Shown piece by piece: positions 25,169 to 33,231 of a stretch of 64,000 bases of DNA. This DNA is from Sphingobacterium olei. Its GTDB lineage: Bacteria; Bacteroidota; Bacteroidia; Sphingobacteriales; Sphingobacteriaceae. Position numbers and translations under genes: made by a program. Where the stretch lies: positions 1 to 64,000 of the forward strand of contig NZ_SUME01000001.1 in the NCBI RefSeq assembly GCF_005048855.1. Direction: 5' to 3'. Under the pieces are notes generated by a model. That model was not told where the DNA came from, did no database searches, and saw only the letters and a list, made by a program, of their open reading frames with translations. The stretch's first letter is position 1. The number at the start of each line of letters is the position of its first letter.

Positions 25169-25990
25169 TTATTGGAAAATGACACTCAAATAAATATTAC
25201 GTATCAGACCTTTCTCTAAAGGATCCATAAATTGATTGCCTGTTGCTAGTGGATGTTGATGGTCTAACACTGATTTAAAACTTTGATTAAATTTAATCTC
25301 AGGCGACATCTTAAAATAAGGAAAGAAGATATCGGCACCGATACCAAATTCCCAAGAGAGATATCCTGGTTTCAGGATAATAGATTGGGCGATATCTGAA
25401 GATTCTTTAAGTAAAGCATTATATTCTCCGTTGATACCTATCCATCTAGAATAGCGAGCACCTCCCGTTACATAGCCCCTATACCTGTTGAATTTGTTTT
25501 TAAGGATCTTTTCGTCGGATCTGAATTTGATGTTAAAAGGAAATTCAAAAGCGTTGAAGTTGGATCCCGAAGTGGAAGTTTGGATATGCCTTGTTTTCCG
25601 AAGCAAGGGCTCTTTAGTTTCATCCACGCTGGTATATTCAATGCCTAGATGATTAATAAATAGAAAAGAGGGACTAAACGTGAAGTACAGATTTTCATTG
25701 GCACGAAAGTCTACTGGAATACTCACAGAGAATCCTGTTCCTGTTTTGGATCTTATACCTTGTAATTCGCCTAAATCATTGATATTATCTCCGGAGTAAT
25801 CAATAGTCTGTTCTTGCCACCCTTTTTTAAGTCCCAATATATAATTTTGGTTTACATAATTATATTGTAATCCTAACAGAATAGGGGCATCTTCATCGTA
25901 AACCGAACTAAAAGGAAGTGAAAAACCGCGCTGGCCATAACTAAAAGTTACGGCAAATATAAATAGGATAAGGAGGGGCAGCTTCTTCAT
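25169..25990 (-). CDS. porT: PorT-like outer membrane protein
   Basis: The 273-residue protein has a signal peptide (cleaving near FSYGQRG) and a small beta-barrel pattern, with VSIPVDFRANENLYFTFSP and FPFNIKFRSDE. It corresponds to PorT family proteins of the type IX secretion system. A location directly downstream of ubiE is typical in Bacteroidota, and its ATG overlaps the ubiE stop by 4 bases. Together with the porG-like gene this suggests the genome has T9SS components, although the core porLM and sov genes are not in this window. Confidence 0.82.
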   Translation of the reverse strand: MKKLPLLILFIFAVTFSYGQRGFSLPFSSVYDEDAPILLGLQYNYVNQNYILGLKKGWQEQTIDYSGDNINDLGELQGIRSKTGTGFSVSIPVDFRANENLYFTFSPSFLFINHLGIEYTSVDETKEPLLRKTRHIQTSTSGSNFNAFEFPFNIKFRSDEKILKNKFNRYRGYVTGGARYSRWIGINGEYNALLKESSDIAQSIILKPGYLSWEFGIGADIFFPYFKMSPEIKFNQSFKSVLDHQHPLATGNQFMDPLEKGLIRNIYLSVIFQ

Positions 25991-26727
25991 TTAGTCGCTT
26001 CGTATATGGTGCAAAGTCCAAAGGTTTGCGGTCTGACTTTCGTTTTCTTAAATCCCACTTTACCGGTTATTTTTGCAAATTGTTCTCCATCAGGAAACTT
26101 AGCAACCGATTCAGGAAGGTAAGAATATGCACTCGCATCTTTGGAAATCAATTTACCCAAAGCGGGGGTTAGCTTATGAAAATAAAAGTGATAAAGTTGT
26201 TTTACCGGAAATGCCGTTGGATTTGAAAGTTCCAATACTACAGCTTTACCTCCAGGTTTTAAAACCCGATAGATGTCTGCAAGTCCTTGTTCTAGGTTTT
26301 CAAAATTACGAACACCAAAAGCTACGGTGACCGCATCAAATGTATTGTCTTCAAATTGAAGTTTTTCAGAATCACCCAATTGGACTTCAAATTGGGTCTG
26401 TAGTCCCTTTTTTTTGATTTTTTCTTGAGCAACTTCCAACATCCCCTGGGAAATATCTACACCTATTATCTTTTTGGGGTTAAGGATACGAATGGATTCG
26501 ATTGCAAAGTCGCCAGTTCCGGTCGCGACATCGAGCATAAGCTGCGGCTGAATATCCTTTAAAGAGCGGATAGCCTTTTTGCGCCATATGGTATCGATAC
26601 CCATCGTCATGACGCGATTAAGAAGGTCATAGGTTTTTGATATATTATTAAACATATCAGCTACCTGTTCTTTCTTTCCGCCGTCCTTAGACTTGTAAGG
26701 TTTTAGTGTAGAAGCATCATTTGACAT
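25987..26727 (-). CDS. ubiE: Demethylmenaquinone methyltransferase UbiE/MenG
   Basis: The 246-residue class I methyltransferase has the UbiE signatures YDLLNRVMTMGIDTIWRKKA and MLDVATGTGDFAIE (motif I). It also has VTVAFGVRNFENLEQGLADIYRVLKPGG and a C-terminal TFGLCTIYEATK. It converts demethylmenaquinone to menaquinone, the usual quinone of Bacteroidota. A -7 element TAAGTTTG lies only 4 bases before the ATG, so the mRNA may be leaderless. Confidence 0.96.
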   Translation of the reverse strand: MSNDASTLKPYKSKDGGKKEQVADMFNNISKTYDLLNRVMTMGIDTIWRKKAIRSLKDIQPQLMLDVATGTGDFAIESIRILNPKKIIGVDISQGMLEVAQEKIKKKGLQTQFEVQLGDSEKLQFEDNTFDAVTVAFGVRNFENLEQGLADIYRVLKPGGKAVVLELSNPTAFPVKQLYHFYFHKLTPALGKLISKDASAYSYLPESVAKFPDGEQFAKITGKVGFKKTKVRPQTFGLCTIYEATK

Positions 26728-26731
26728 AACA

Positions 26732-26739
26732 CAAACTTA
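26732..26739 (-). promoter_or_regulatory. -7 promoter element TAAGTTTG immediately before ubiE
   Basis: On the minus strand, TAAGTTTG is followed by TGTT and the ATG. TTCG (one mismatch to the -33 TTTG) lies 20 bases upstream of it. The predicted start of transcription therefore falls at or next to the start codon. Confidence 0.55.
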
Positions 26740-26948
26740 GATAAAATGCTTTGCATTCACGAATACCTAATAGAAAAAATATTGTTCGTAATTTGCTTTC
26801 ATATGCAATTATAATCGAGGTGAATATAATTACAAATCATTTTTTATAAAGTGTCTATTTCAGCATTCAAGAACGTTTCGCTTAAGTTCATCAATATTTG
26901 TTTTAAAGCATGAGTGAGTGCTTCGAGGTTTATCGGTTTACCTACGGT

Positions 26949-27047
26949 GAGCTCGCAAGCTCGGTTCTCCTCTGTCTTTGAGGTTGGGGAACCGTCCATG
27001 TTTAAGATTTATTCTTATCACATAAAAGAATATGAATTTAAACATGG
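26949..27047. ncRNA. Candidate structured RNA, strand uncertain
   Basis: Three adjacent hairpins can form. GAGCT/AGCTC (26949-26953 with 26958-26962) closes a CGCA loop. GGTTC..CC..CTC pairs with GAG..GG..GAACC (26963-26993). CCATGTTTAA (26996-27005) pairs with TTAAACATGG (27038-27047) and encloses a smaller ATTCTT/AAGAAT stem. The segment GGTGAGC..GCTCGGT is mildly reminiscent of a 6S RNA stem, but I cannot show a full 6S fold. No terminator T-run follows on the plus strand. Confidence 0.35.
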
Positions 27048-27313
27048 TAAGCTCGATCTGACCGTTGAATCAAGATTATTTAGAGATTAAAAATAGTATA
27101 TTAAAATGTAGTTAAAAAGAAAATCGAAAGATCGTTTTTAATAAATATTAACTTAATGTATTGATTATGAAAAGTTAATACGATATAGCTTATTAAAAGG
27201 TTGAGCCCGAATGGTTTTTACAGTTGTTAACATTGCGTAAAGTTATTAACATCGACATAACTTTTTGATAATTAGATTGTCTAAAAAATAATTAACACGT
27301 TTTGAACATTTTG

Positions 27314-27322
27314 TGTGGATAA
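27314..27322 (-). promoter_or_regulatory. Perfect DnaA box TTATCCACA upstream of dnaB
   Basis: The minus strand reads TTATCCACA, the consensus DnaA site, 155 bases before the dnaB ATG. A single box does not define an origin; it may allow DnaA to regulate dnaB. Confidence 0.55.
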
Positions 27323-27406
27323 TGGAATGCAATTTCCAAACGAAAATTATATAATTGTTGATGCAACTTTTTTATAATGTGTAGAACTTAGAAATAAACG
27401 TAGGTG

Positions 27407-27423
27407 TATTTTTGCTACATTTG
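27407..27423 (+). promoter_or_regulatory. Two -7-like elements before dnaB
   Basis: TATTTTTG (27407-27414) and TACATTTG (27416-27423) both fit TAnnTTTG and lie 55-70 bases before dnaB. Which one is used cannot be told; neither has a clear -33 TTTG. Confidence 0.45.
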
Positions 27424-27477
27424 TTATCCCGTAAAATTCGGAACTCAAAACAGCAGTAAGGCTTTAAAAATAATAGT

Positions 27478-29073
27478 ATGGATCAAGAATTTTCTGCACA
27501 ATCATCTAACACCGGTCGTACCAACTTTAACAAGAAACGTACTAACCTGAATAACTTGATAAGTGGTTTAGGTAAACTTCCGCCGCAGGCAGTGGATTTG
27601 GAAGAGGCTGTATTGGGTGCATTGATGTTGGAGAAGAATGCATTGAGTGAGGTAATTGATATTTTAAAACCGGATTCTTTTTATAAAGAGTCACATCAGA
27701 AGATATTTGAAGCGATCTTTAGCTTATTTCAAAAAACATCTCCCATAGACTTGTTGACCGTAACGGTGGAGTTGCGTAAAATGGGAGCTTTGGAAATGGT
27801 AGGTGGGGCATATTATATTACGCAGCTTACAGATCGTGTAGTTTCTGCAGCTAATATTGAATATCATGCCCGTATCATTTCCCAAAAATATATTCAGCGT
27901 GAGTTAATAAAGGTTTCGACCGAAATTATCAATGCATCATATGATGAAACCAGTGATATCTTCGATCTACTTGATCACGCGGAGAAGAGTCTATTTGATA
28001 TTGCTCAAAACAACTTGCGTAGGGATTCCCGGAAAATGGATGATATCATGCGGGAAGCAATTTCCAATTTGGAGTTATTACGGGATCGAACAGATGGATT
28101 GACGGGAGTTCCTTCGGGTTTAACTGCTCTAGATCGCATGACCTCGGGATGGCAACCTTCGGATTTGGTCATCATTGCGGCTCGTCCTGCAATGGGTAAA
28201 ACTGCCTTTGTATTATCCGTGGCACGTAATGCAGCCGTAGATCACAATAAGCCTGTAGCGGTATTTTCACTGGAGATGTCTTCTGTTCAGCTTGTAAATC
28301 GTCTGATAGCCGGAGAAACAGAAATAGAACAGGAAAAGCTGAAAAAAGGAAATTTAGCAGATCATGAGTGGCAACAGCTGCATTCCCGGATAGGAAGATT
28401 AACCGAGGCACCATTAATTATAGATGATACACCAGCGCTGAATGTATTTGAATTCCGGGCTAAATGTAGACGTTTGAAAGCACAGCACGATATCCAGATG
28501 GTAATTGTCGATTACCTCCAATTAATGCATGGTAAAGCCGAAGGAAAAGGTGGGGGAAATCGCGAGCAAGAAATTGGTAGTATATCCCGTGCGCTGAAAT
28601 CTGTTGCTAAAGAATTGAATATTCCGGTATTGGCATTGTCGCAATTAAGTCGTGCCGTTGAATCTCGACCGGGTAATAGCAAACGCCCAATGCTTTCAGA
28701 TTTACGGGAGTCGGGATCTATTGAACAGGATGCGGATATGGTACTTTTCTTATACCGTCCGGAATATTACGGACTTACCGAGGATGAAGAGGGAAGATCG
28801 ACAGCCGGTGTGGGAGAGGTAATTATTGCGAAACACCGTAATGGTGAAACCGGTATTGTTCCGTTACGATTTATAGGTAAATATGTGAAGTTTGTGGATC
28901 TGGAAGATGACTTTGCGGGTATGGGAACGGATTCTTTTGCTACAGGTAGCGGAGATAGTCCTTTTGGTGCACCTTCTGCTATGCTTCCTTCGGCGTCGTT
29001 TGAAAATTTTGGCGGCGGTGGTATCACCATGCCGTCCCGGATGAATGATATGCCGGATGACGCACCATTTTAA
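27478..29073 (+). CDS. dnaB: Replicative DNA helicase DnaB
   Basis: The 531-residue protein has the DnaB N-terminal domain (PPQAVDLEEAVLGALMLEKNAL, about residues 34-140), a linker, and a RecA-like ATPase. Walker A is ARPAMGKTAFVLS near residue 235, and Walker B is MVIVDYLQLMHG. It also has ALSQLSRAVESRP and RESGSIEQDADMVLFLYRP. The C-terminal tail is Gly/Ser/Pro-rich and disordered and ends DDAPF, a short acidic end like those bound in SSB-type partners. It unwinds DNA at the replication fork. Its long upstream region carries a DnaA box. Confidence 0.98.
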   Translation: MDQEFSAQSSNTGRTNFNKKRTNLNNLISGLGKLPPQAVDLEEAVLGALMLEKNALSEVIDILKPDSFYKESHQKIFEAIFSLFQKTSPIDLLTVTVELRKMGALEMVGGAYYITQLTDRVVSAANIEYHARIISQKYIQRELIKVSTEIINASYDETSDIFDLLDHAEKSLFDIAQNNLRRDSRKMDDIMREAISNLELLRDRTDGLTGVPSGLTALDRMTSGWQPSDLVIIAARPAMGKTAFVLSVARNAAVDHNKPVAVFSLEMSSVQLVNRLIAGETEIEQEKLKKGNLADHEWQQLHSRIGRLTEAPLIIDDTPALNVFEFRAKCRRLKAQHDIQMVIVDYLQLMHGKAEGKGGGNREQEIGSISRALKSVAKELNIPVLALSQLSRAVESRPGNSKRPMLSDLRESGSIEQDADMVLFLYRPEYYGLTEDEEGRSTAGVGEVIIAKHRNGETGIVPLRFIGKYVKFVDLEDDFAGMGTDSFATGSGDSPFGAPSAMLPSASFENFGGGGITMPSRMNDMPDDAPF

Positions 29074-29130
29074 TGATAGTATGAAATAAATCAATGTAGC
29101 CTACTCTTAAAACAGTACTTTTTTTTGAGC

Positions 29131-29811
29131 CTACTGTACTGGAAAGTCAAAATACGTGTTTTTATAAGGTTCATTGTTTAAGGTGTAATGCCACCATTCT
29201 TCTGAATACGATCTGAAACCATGTTTTTCCATCACGGATTTGAGTAGTTTCCTGTTTTTCTTCTGTTCGTCGTCGATCTGCACAGAATTGTGGTGAGATT
29301 GCTCTCCAAAGAAATCAAATGGACTTCCCATATCGAATTCTTTTTTAGTTTTTAAATCTATAATAGTGAGGTCTACTGTACTCCCTCTGCTATGCCCTGA
29401 TCGGGTAGCGATATAACCTTTGTTAAAAAGATCTTTCTTATCTACCGTAGGGTAAAATTCACGTTTTGCTGTTGTGTCATGTACTATTTTTGCCCATCTA
29501 ATGAAGTGATTGACGGCACGCTGCGGCCGGTAAGCATCGAATATCTTCAAACCTAAATCACGGGCATTGAGCTCTTGCTGGACCTTTGCTAAAGCTTGGG
29601 CAGCTCTGATGGATAAAATAGCTGTCGGACGTTCGTATCCGTCTATAGGTCTTCCAATAAAATTGTGGCTGCTGTAATACCGTATATCATATTCGATATT
29701 CGATATTACGTCGTGCAGGTATGTGAAGTCTTTCGGAATATTACTTTTCTGTGATTGTGCGTTAGAAAAGTGCGCTGTTAGCAAAATAACGAAGATTAAT
29801 AGTTTTTTCAT
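29131..29811 (-). CDS. D-Ala-D-Ala dipeptidase, VanX/DdpX family (M15D)
   Basis: The 226-residue protein has a signal peptide (MKKLLIFVILLTAHFSNAQ). The VanX zinc site reads SGHSRGSTVDL (SxHxxGxxxD), with the third ligand and catalytic Glu in SEEWWHYTLN. YRPQRAVNHFIRWAK is the substrate Arg region. It hydrolyses D-Ala-D-Ala in the periplasm, probably for cell-wall recycling rather than vancomycin resistance, because no vanHA genes are near. The frame runs 39 codons further up, but the signal peptide sets the start at 29811. Confidence 0.92.
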   Translation of the reverse strand: MKKLLIFVILLTAHFSNAQSQKSNIPKDFTYLHDVISNIEYDIRYYSSHNFIGRPIDGYERPTAILSIRAAQALAKVQQELNARDLGLKIFDAYRPQRAVNHFIRWAKIVHDTTAKREFYPTVDKKDLFNKGYIATRSGHSRGSTVDLTIIDLKTKKEFDMGSPFDFFGEQSHHNSVQIDDEQKKNRKLLKSVMEKHGFRSYSEEWWHYTLNNEPYKNTYFDFPVQ

Positions 29812-29934
29812 GATAATTGTTGCAATTATTGAAGTTACGTTTTTTGTTTTATTATATAAGAGTCTGCTCGTATATAAAATGATTTTTATTAACTTTACAC
29901 TATATTTTCTAACGGATAAAAAATTCACGATATT

Positions 29935-32202
29935 TTGGATTATTTAGCAGGATTAAACCCCTCACAACGTGCGGCCGTAGAACAGACGGAAGGGCCAGTA
30001 ATGATTGTGGCGGGAGCAGGTTCGGGGAAAACACGTGTCATCACATATCGCGTAGCACATTTAATCAACAAAGGTGTTGACCCTTTCAATATATTAGTTT
30101 TGACCTTTACCAATAAGGCTGCGAAAGAGATGCGAGAGCGTATCATGAAAGTGGTGGGTTTGGAAGCGAAAAATATTTGGATGGGTACATTTCACTCTAT
30201 CTTCGCGCGGATCTTACGTGTGGAAGCGGAACACATTGGCTATCCGAAGAATTTTACTATTTATGACACTGATGATACTAAAAGCTTATTACGGGCGATT
30301 CTCAAAGAGATGAACTTGGACGATAAGCTCTACAATGTTAATCATGTATATGGACGGATTTCTTCCGCCAAGAATAATTTGATATCTCCTCAGGAGTATA
30401 ATAAAAACGAAGCTATTCTGGCTGAAGATCGTGAAAATGGAAGAGGGCAGCTTGGAGAGATTTATATGACTTATGCGCAACGTTGTTACCGTGCAGGAGC
30501 CATGGATTTTGATGATCTTCTGTTCAAAACAAATGTGCTATTAAACAAATTTCCCGAAGTACTGCATAAATACCAGCACCAGTTTAAGTATTTAATGGTG
30601 GATGAGTATCAGGATACTAATTTTTCGCAATATCTGATTGTAAAACGATTAGCTGCAGTAAATGAAAATATTTGTGTAGTGGGAGACGATGCACAAAGTA
30701 TTTATGCTTTTCGTGGGGCAAATATTCAGAATATCTTGAATTTCCAAAAGGATTATCCGGATGTGAAGGTATATAAACTGGAACAGAACTATCGGTCAAC
30801 TAAGATGATCGTAAATGCCGCAAACAGTATTATTGCAAATAATAAAAACCAGCTGGAGAAAAACGTATTCTCTGATAATGAGGAAGGGGATAAAATAAAA
30901 GTAGCTCGTGCATTCTCAGATAACGAAGAAGGGAAAATTGTAGCCGAAGCAATTATTCAGGATAAGTCTATCAAGAGTCTTGATTATAAAGATTTTGCTA
31001 TTCTATACCGTACCAATGCACAATCTAGAGCAATGGAAGAGGCGCTACGTAAACTAAATATTCCGTATAAAATTTATGGAGGGACATCATTCTACCAGCG
31101 TAAAGAAATTAAGGATTTAATAGCTTATTTTCGATTAACGTATAATCCCAATGATGAAGAAGCGTTAAAACGGGTCATCAATTATCCCCGAAGGGGAATA
31201 GGGGATACTACTGTTGAAAAGTTAATCGTCGCAGCAGACCAGCATCAATACCGTATCTGGGATGTAGTGGCAAATGCGCAGATGTTTCTTGATGGAAGAA
31301 GTTTTACCTCCGTTTCGAATTTTGCGCTGATGATCCAGAGTTTTCAGGCTGTTGGAAATAACCATAATGCTTTTGATACCGCCATGCACATCGCTCAGCA
31401 TTCTGGGATATTGAAAGATCTGTACGAAGATAAATCTGTCGAAGGGCTGAACCGATACGAAAACATTCAAGAGTTGTTAAATGGTATTAAAGAGTTTTCT
31501 GAAAGAGAAGATATTGAAGAAAAAGGTTTAGATGTATTTCTTCAGGATGTCGCATTATTGACAAATGACGATAACGATAAAAACCCTAATGCCGATACGG
31601 TGTCTTTAATGACTATTCACTCGTCCAAAGGTTTGGAATTTTCGAATGTGTTCATTGTTGGATTGGAAGAGAATCTTTTTCCTTCTCAGCTATCTCTTAA
31701 TTCGAGAACGGAATTAGAGGAGGAACGAAGGTTGTTTTATGTCGCCGTGACGCGGGCAGAAAAAAGGTTACATTTGTCGTACGCGACGTCGCGGTATAGA
31801 TGGGGTACGTTAAATAATTGCGAGCCGAGTAGATTCTTGGACGAGTTGAACCCTGCATGTCTAGAGCTCGATTTTAAACCGCGCATATCTTCCAAAGAGG
31901 ACGACGGTTTCCAATCTGAACGAATCACCTGGCAGCAAAAGGATACTTTTTCAAAACCGAAACCCAAGATTGTGAAAACGACTTCAATCTTGCCTAAGGC
32001 ACACGTGCCTACCGCTGGATTTGTCCCATCTGATACAAGTATTCTTCAGGTGGGCATGGAGGTAGAACATGAACGGTTTGGATTTGGAGAAGTAGTGAAT
32101 CTGGAAGGAAATAAACCGGATATGAAAGCAACTATTTCTTTCAAAGAGTTGGGACAGAAACAATTGTTGCTTAAATTTGCAAAACTAAGAATAGTCCAAT
32201 AG
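29935..32202 (+). CDS. pcrA: ATP-dependent 3'-5' DNA helicase PcrA/UvrD
   Basis: The 755-residue SF1 helicase has LNPSQRAAV (Q-motif region), Walker A AGAGSGKTRV (26-35), DFDDLL, YLMVDEYQDTN, GDDAQSIYAFRGA, LEQNYRST and VSLMTIHSSKGLEFSNVFIVGLEENLFP. It ends with VTRAEKRLHLSYA and a C-terminal PcrA-type tail (GMEVEHERFGFGEVV). It acts in nucleotide excision repair and removal of RecA. The start is TTG at 29935 because the family N-terminus is DYLAGLNPSQ and no ATG lies in frame just upstream. Confidence 0.97.
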   Translation: MDYLAGLNPSQRAAVEQTEGPVMIVAGAGSGKTRVITYRVAHLINKGVDPFNILVLTFTNKAAKEMRERIMKVVGLEAKNIWMGTFHSIFARILRVEAEHIGYPKNFTIYDTDDTKSLLRAILKEMNLDDKLYNVNHVYGRISSAKNNLISPQEYNKNEAILAEDRENGRGQLGEIYMTYAQRCYRAGAMDFDDLLFKTNVLLNKFPEVLHKYQHQFKYLMVDEYQDTNFSQYLIVKRLAAVNENICVVGDDAQSIYAFRGANIQNILNFQKDYPDVKVYKLEQNYRSTKMIVNAANSIIANNKNQLEKNVFSDNEEGDKIKVARAFSDNEEGKIVAEAIIQDKSIKSLDYKDFAILYRTNAQSRAMEEALRKLNIPYKIYGGTSFYQRKEIKDLIAYFRLTYNPNDEEALKRVINYPRRGIGDTTVEKLIVAADQHQYRIWDVVANAQMFLDGRSFTSVSNFALMIQSFQAVGNNHNAFDTAMHIAQHSGILKDLYEDKSVEGLNRYENIQELLNGIKEFSEREDIEEKGLDVFLQDVALLTNDDNDKNPNADTVSLMTIHSSKGLEFSNVFIVGLEENLFPSQLSLNSRTELEEERRLFYVAVTRAEKRLHLSYATSRYRWGTLNNCEPSRFLDELNPACLELDFKPRISSKEDDGFQSERITWQQKDTFSKPKPKIVKTTSILPKAHVPTAGFVPSDTSILQVGMEVEHERFGFGEVVNLEGNKPDMKATISFKELGQKQLLLKFAKLRIVQ

Positions 32203-32259
32203 CAGGACTTTAAAATAAAATAATATAAATAGCGTTATTATAGCGTTTAACCGTTCTAT

Positions 32260-32988
32260 ATGGATTTTGATTATAACAGTACCCGGCCAAATTTGATTTT
32301 GGCGGAATATGGAAGGAATGTACAAAATATGGTGGACCATATTTGTTCAATACCCGAAAAAGAAGAGCGCAATAGATTAGCGCAAGTCGTTATAGATATG
32401 ATGGGGGTACTGAACCCGCACTTGAGAGATGTCTCGGATTTCAAACATAAACTTTGGGATCATCTTCACATCATCTCTGATTTTAAAATAGATGTGGATT
32501 CTCCTTATCCTATCCCTACAAAAGAGGATATGAATGTGAAACCTCAACCTATTCCATACCCACAAAATAGAATACGATTCAAACATTACGGTCATATTGT
32601 TGAACAAATGATTGAGAAGGCGAAAGGCGTGACTAATGAGGAGGTAAAACAGCGCATGACTATGAGTGTAGCCAACTTTATGAAGATGGCATACATCACT
32701 TGGAATAAGGATTCAGTAAATGACTTACAGATCATTGAAGATCTAAAAGAGTTGTCAAAAGGAGCGTTAACCCTTCCTCAGGATACGGTTCTTACTAAAT
32801 TGGATTTCCGTACGCCTCCTCCGGGTAATAGGGGGAAAACACAGGTTGCTGCATCGAGTAACCAGAAAAGTAATCAGAATAATAAAAGACAAAGTAGCAG
32901 CAATAATAACAACAGTGGTAGACGAAAAATGAGCGGTACCAGCAACAACAACAGAAAGCCCTATCAGAGTAATACTTATAAAAAGTAA
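32260..32988 (+). CDS. DUF4290 protein with Asn/Ser-rich tail
   Basis: The 242-residue protein has the DUF4290 domain (about 1-175), with DFDYNSTRPNLILAEYGRN, RNRLAQVVIDMMGVLNPHLRD and KLWDHLHIISDF. The tail after residue 185 is low-complexity, rich in Asn, Ser and Lys (runs such as SSSNNNNSGRRK), and likely disordered. The function is unknown. It lies between pcrA and murA, the conserved place for this family in Bacteroidota. A hairpin terminator follows. Confidence 0.9.
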   Translation: MDFDYNSTRPNLILAEYGRNVQNMVDHICSIPEKEERNRLAQVVIDMMGVLNPHLRDVSDFKHKLWDHLHIISDFKIDVDSPYPIPTKEDMNVKPQPIPYPQNRIRFKHYGHIVEQMIEKAKGVTNEEVKQRMTMSVANFMKMAYITWNKDSVNDLQIIEDLKELSKGALTLPQDTVLTKLDFRTPPPGNRGKTQVAASSNQKSNQNNKRQSSSNNNNSGRRKMSGTSNNNRKPYQSNTYKK

Positions 32989-33011
32989 GTAATACGAAGT
33001 TTTTTTGAAGT

Positions 33012-33046
33012 AAGTAACTGGGGGTATATTTAGTTACTTGTTTTTT
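33012..33046 (+). terminator. Terminator after the DUF4290 gene
   Basis: AAGTAACT (33012-33019) pairs with AGTTACTT (33032-33039), followed by GTTTTTT. This closes the pcrA-DUF4290 transcript. Confidence 0.65.
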
Positions 33047-33154
33047 CTGGAAGGATCTGTGTTATTGATGTCTTTTGTTTATAAAGATTTTAATGAATGC
33101 GGTTTATTTCGCAGCTACCTTTTAACGGTCACCCGGCTCCAAAAATTCATCAAC

Positions 33155-33191
33155 AATCTTCATGGTCGCTGGTGTCACGACCATGAAGGTT
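33155..33191. repeat. 14-bp inverted repeat upstream of murA
   Basis: CTTCATGGTCG (33158-33168) is repeated exactly inverted at 33178-33188, and the stem extends outward through one G-T to AA/TT. It lies about 40 bases before the murA ATG. No T-run follows on the plus strand, so it is either an operator or a leader hairpin. Confidence 0.55.
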
Positions 33192-33231
33192 CTGTTTTAA
33201 AAGAATATTTTCAATACTACTAAATAAGATT

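Larger units (their letters stand above)
26740..27477. other. Intergenic region upstream of dnaB
   Basis: This stretch has no credible protein-coding frame. It holds a series of stable inverted repeats between 26949 and 27047 (listed separately), several TTAACA/TTATTAACA motifs, a perfect DnaA box at 27314-27322, and two -7-like motifs before dnaB. Confidence 0.6.

Noticed and set aside
26740..27477. Chromosomal replication origin
   Set aside because: Only one consensus DnaA box is visible, and dnaB alone is not an origin marker. The claim needs GC-skew data.
33038..33223. Plus-strand frame of 61 codons before murA
   Set aside because: It lies across the terminator T-run and the murA leader hairpin, and has no domain.
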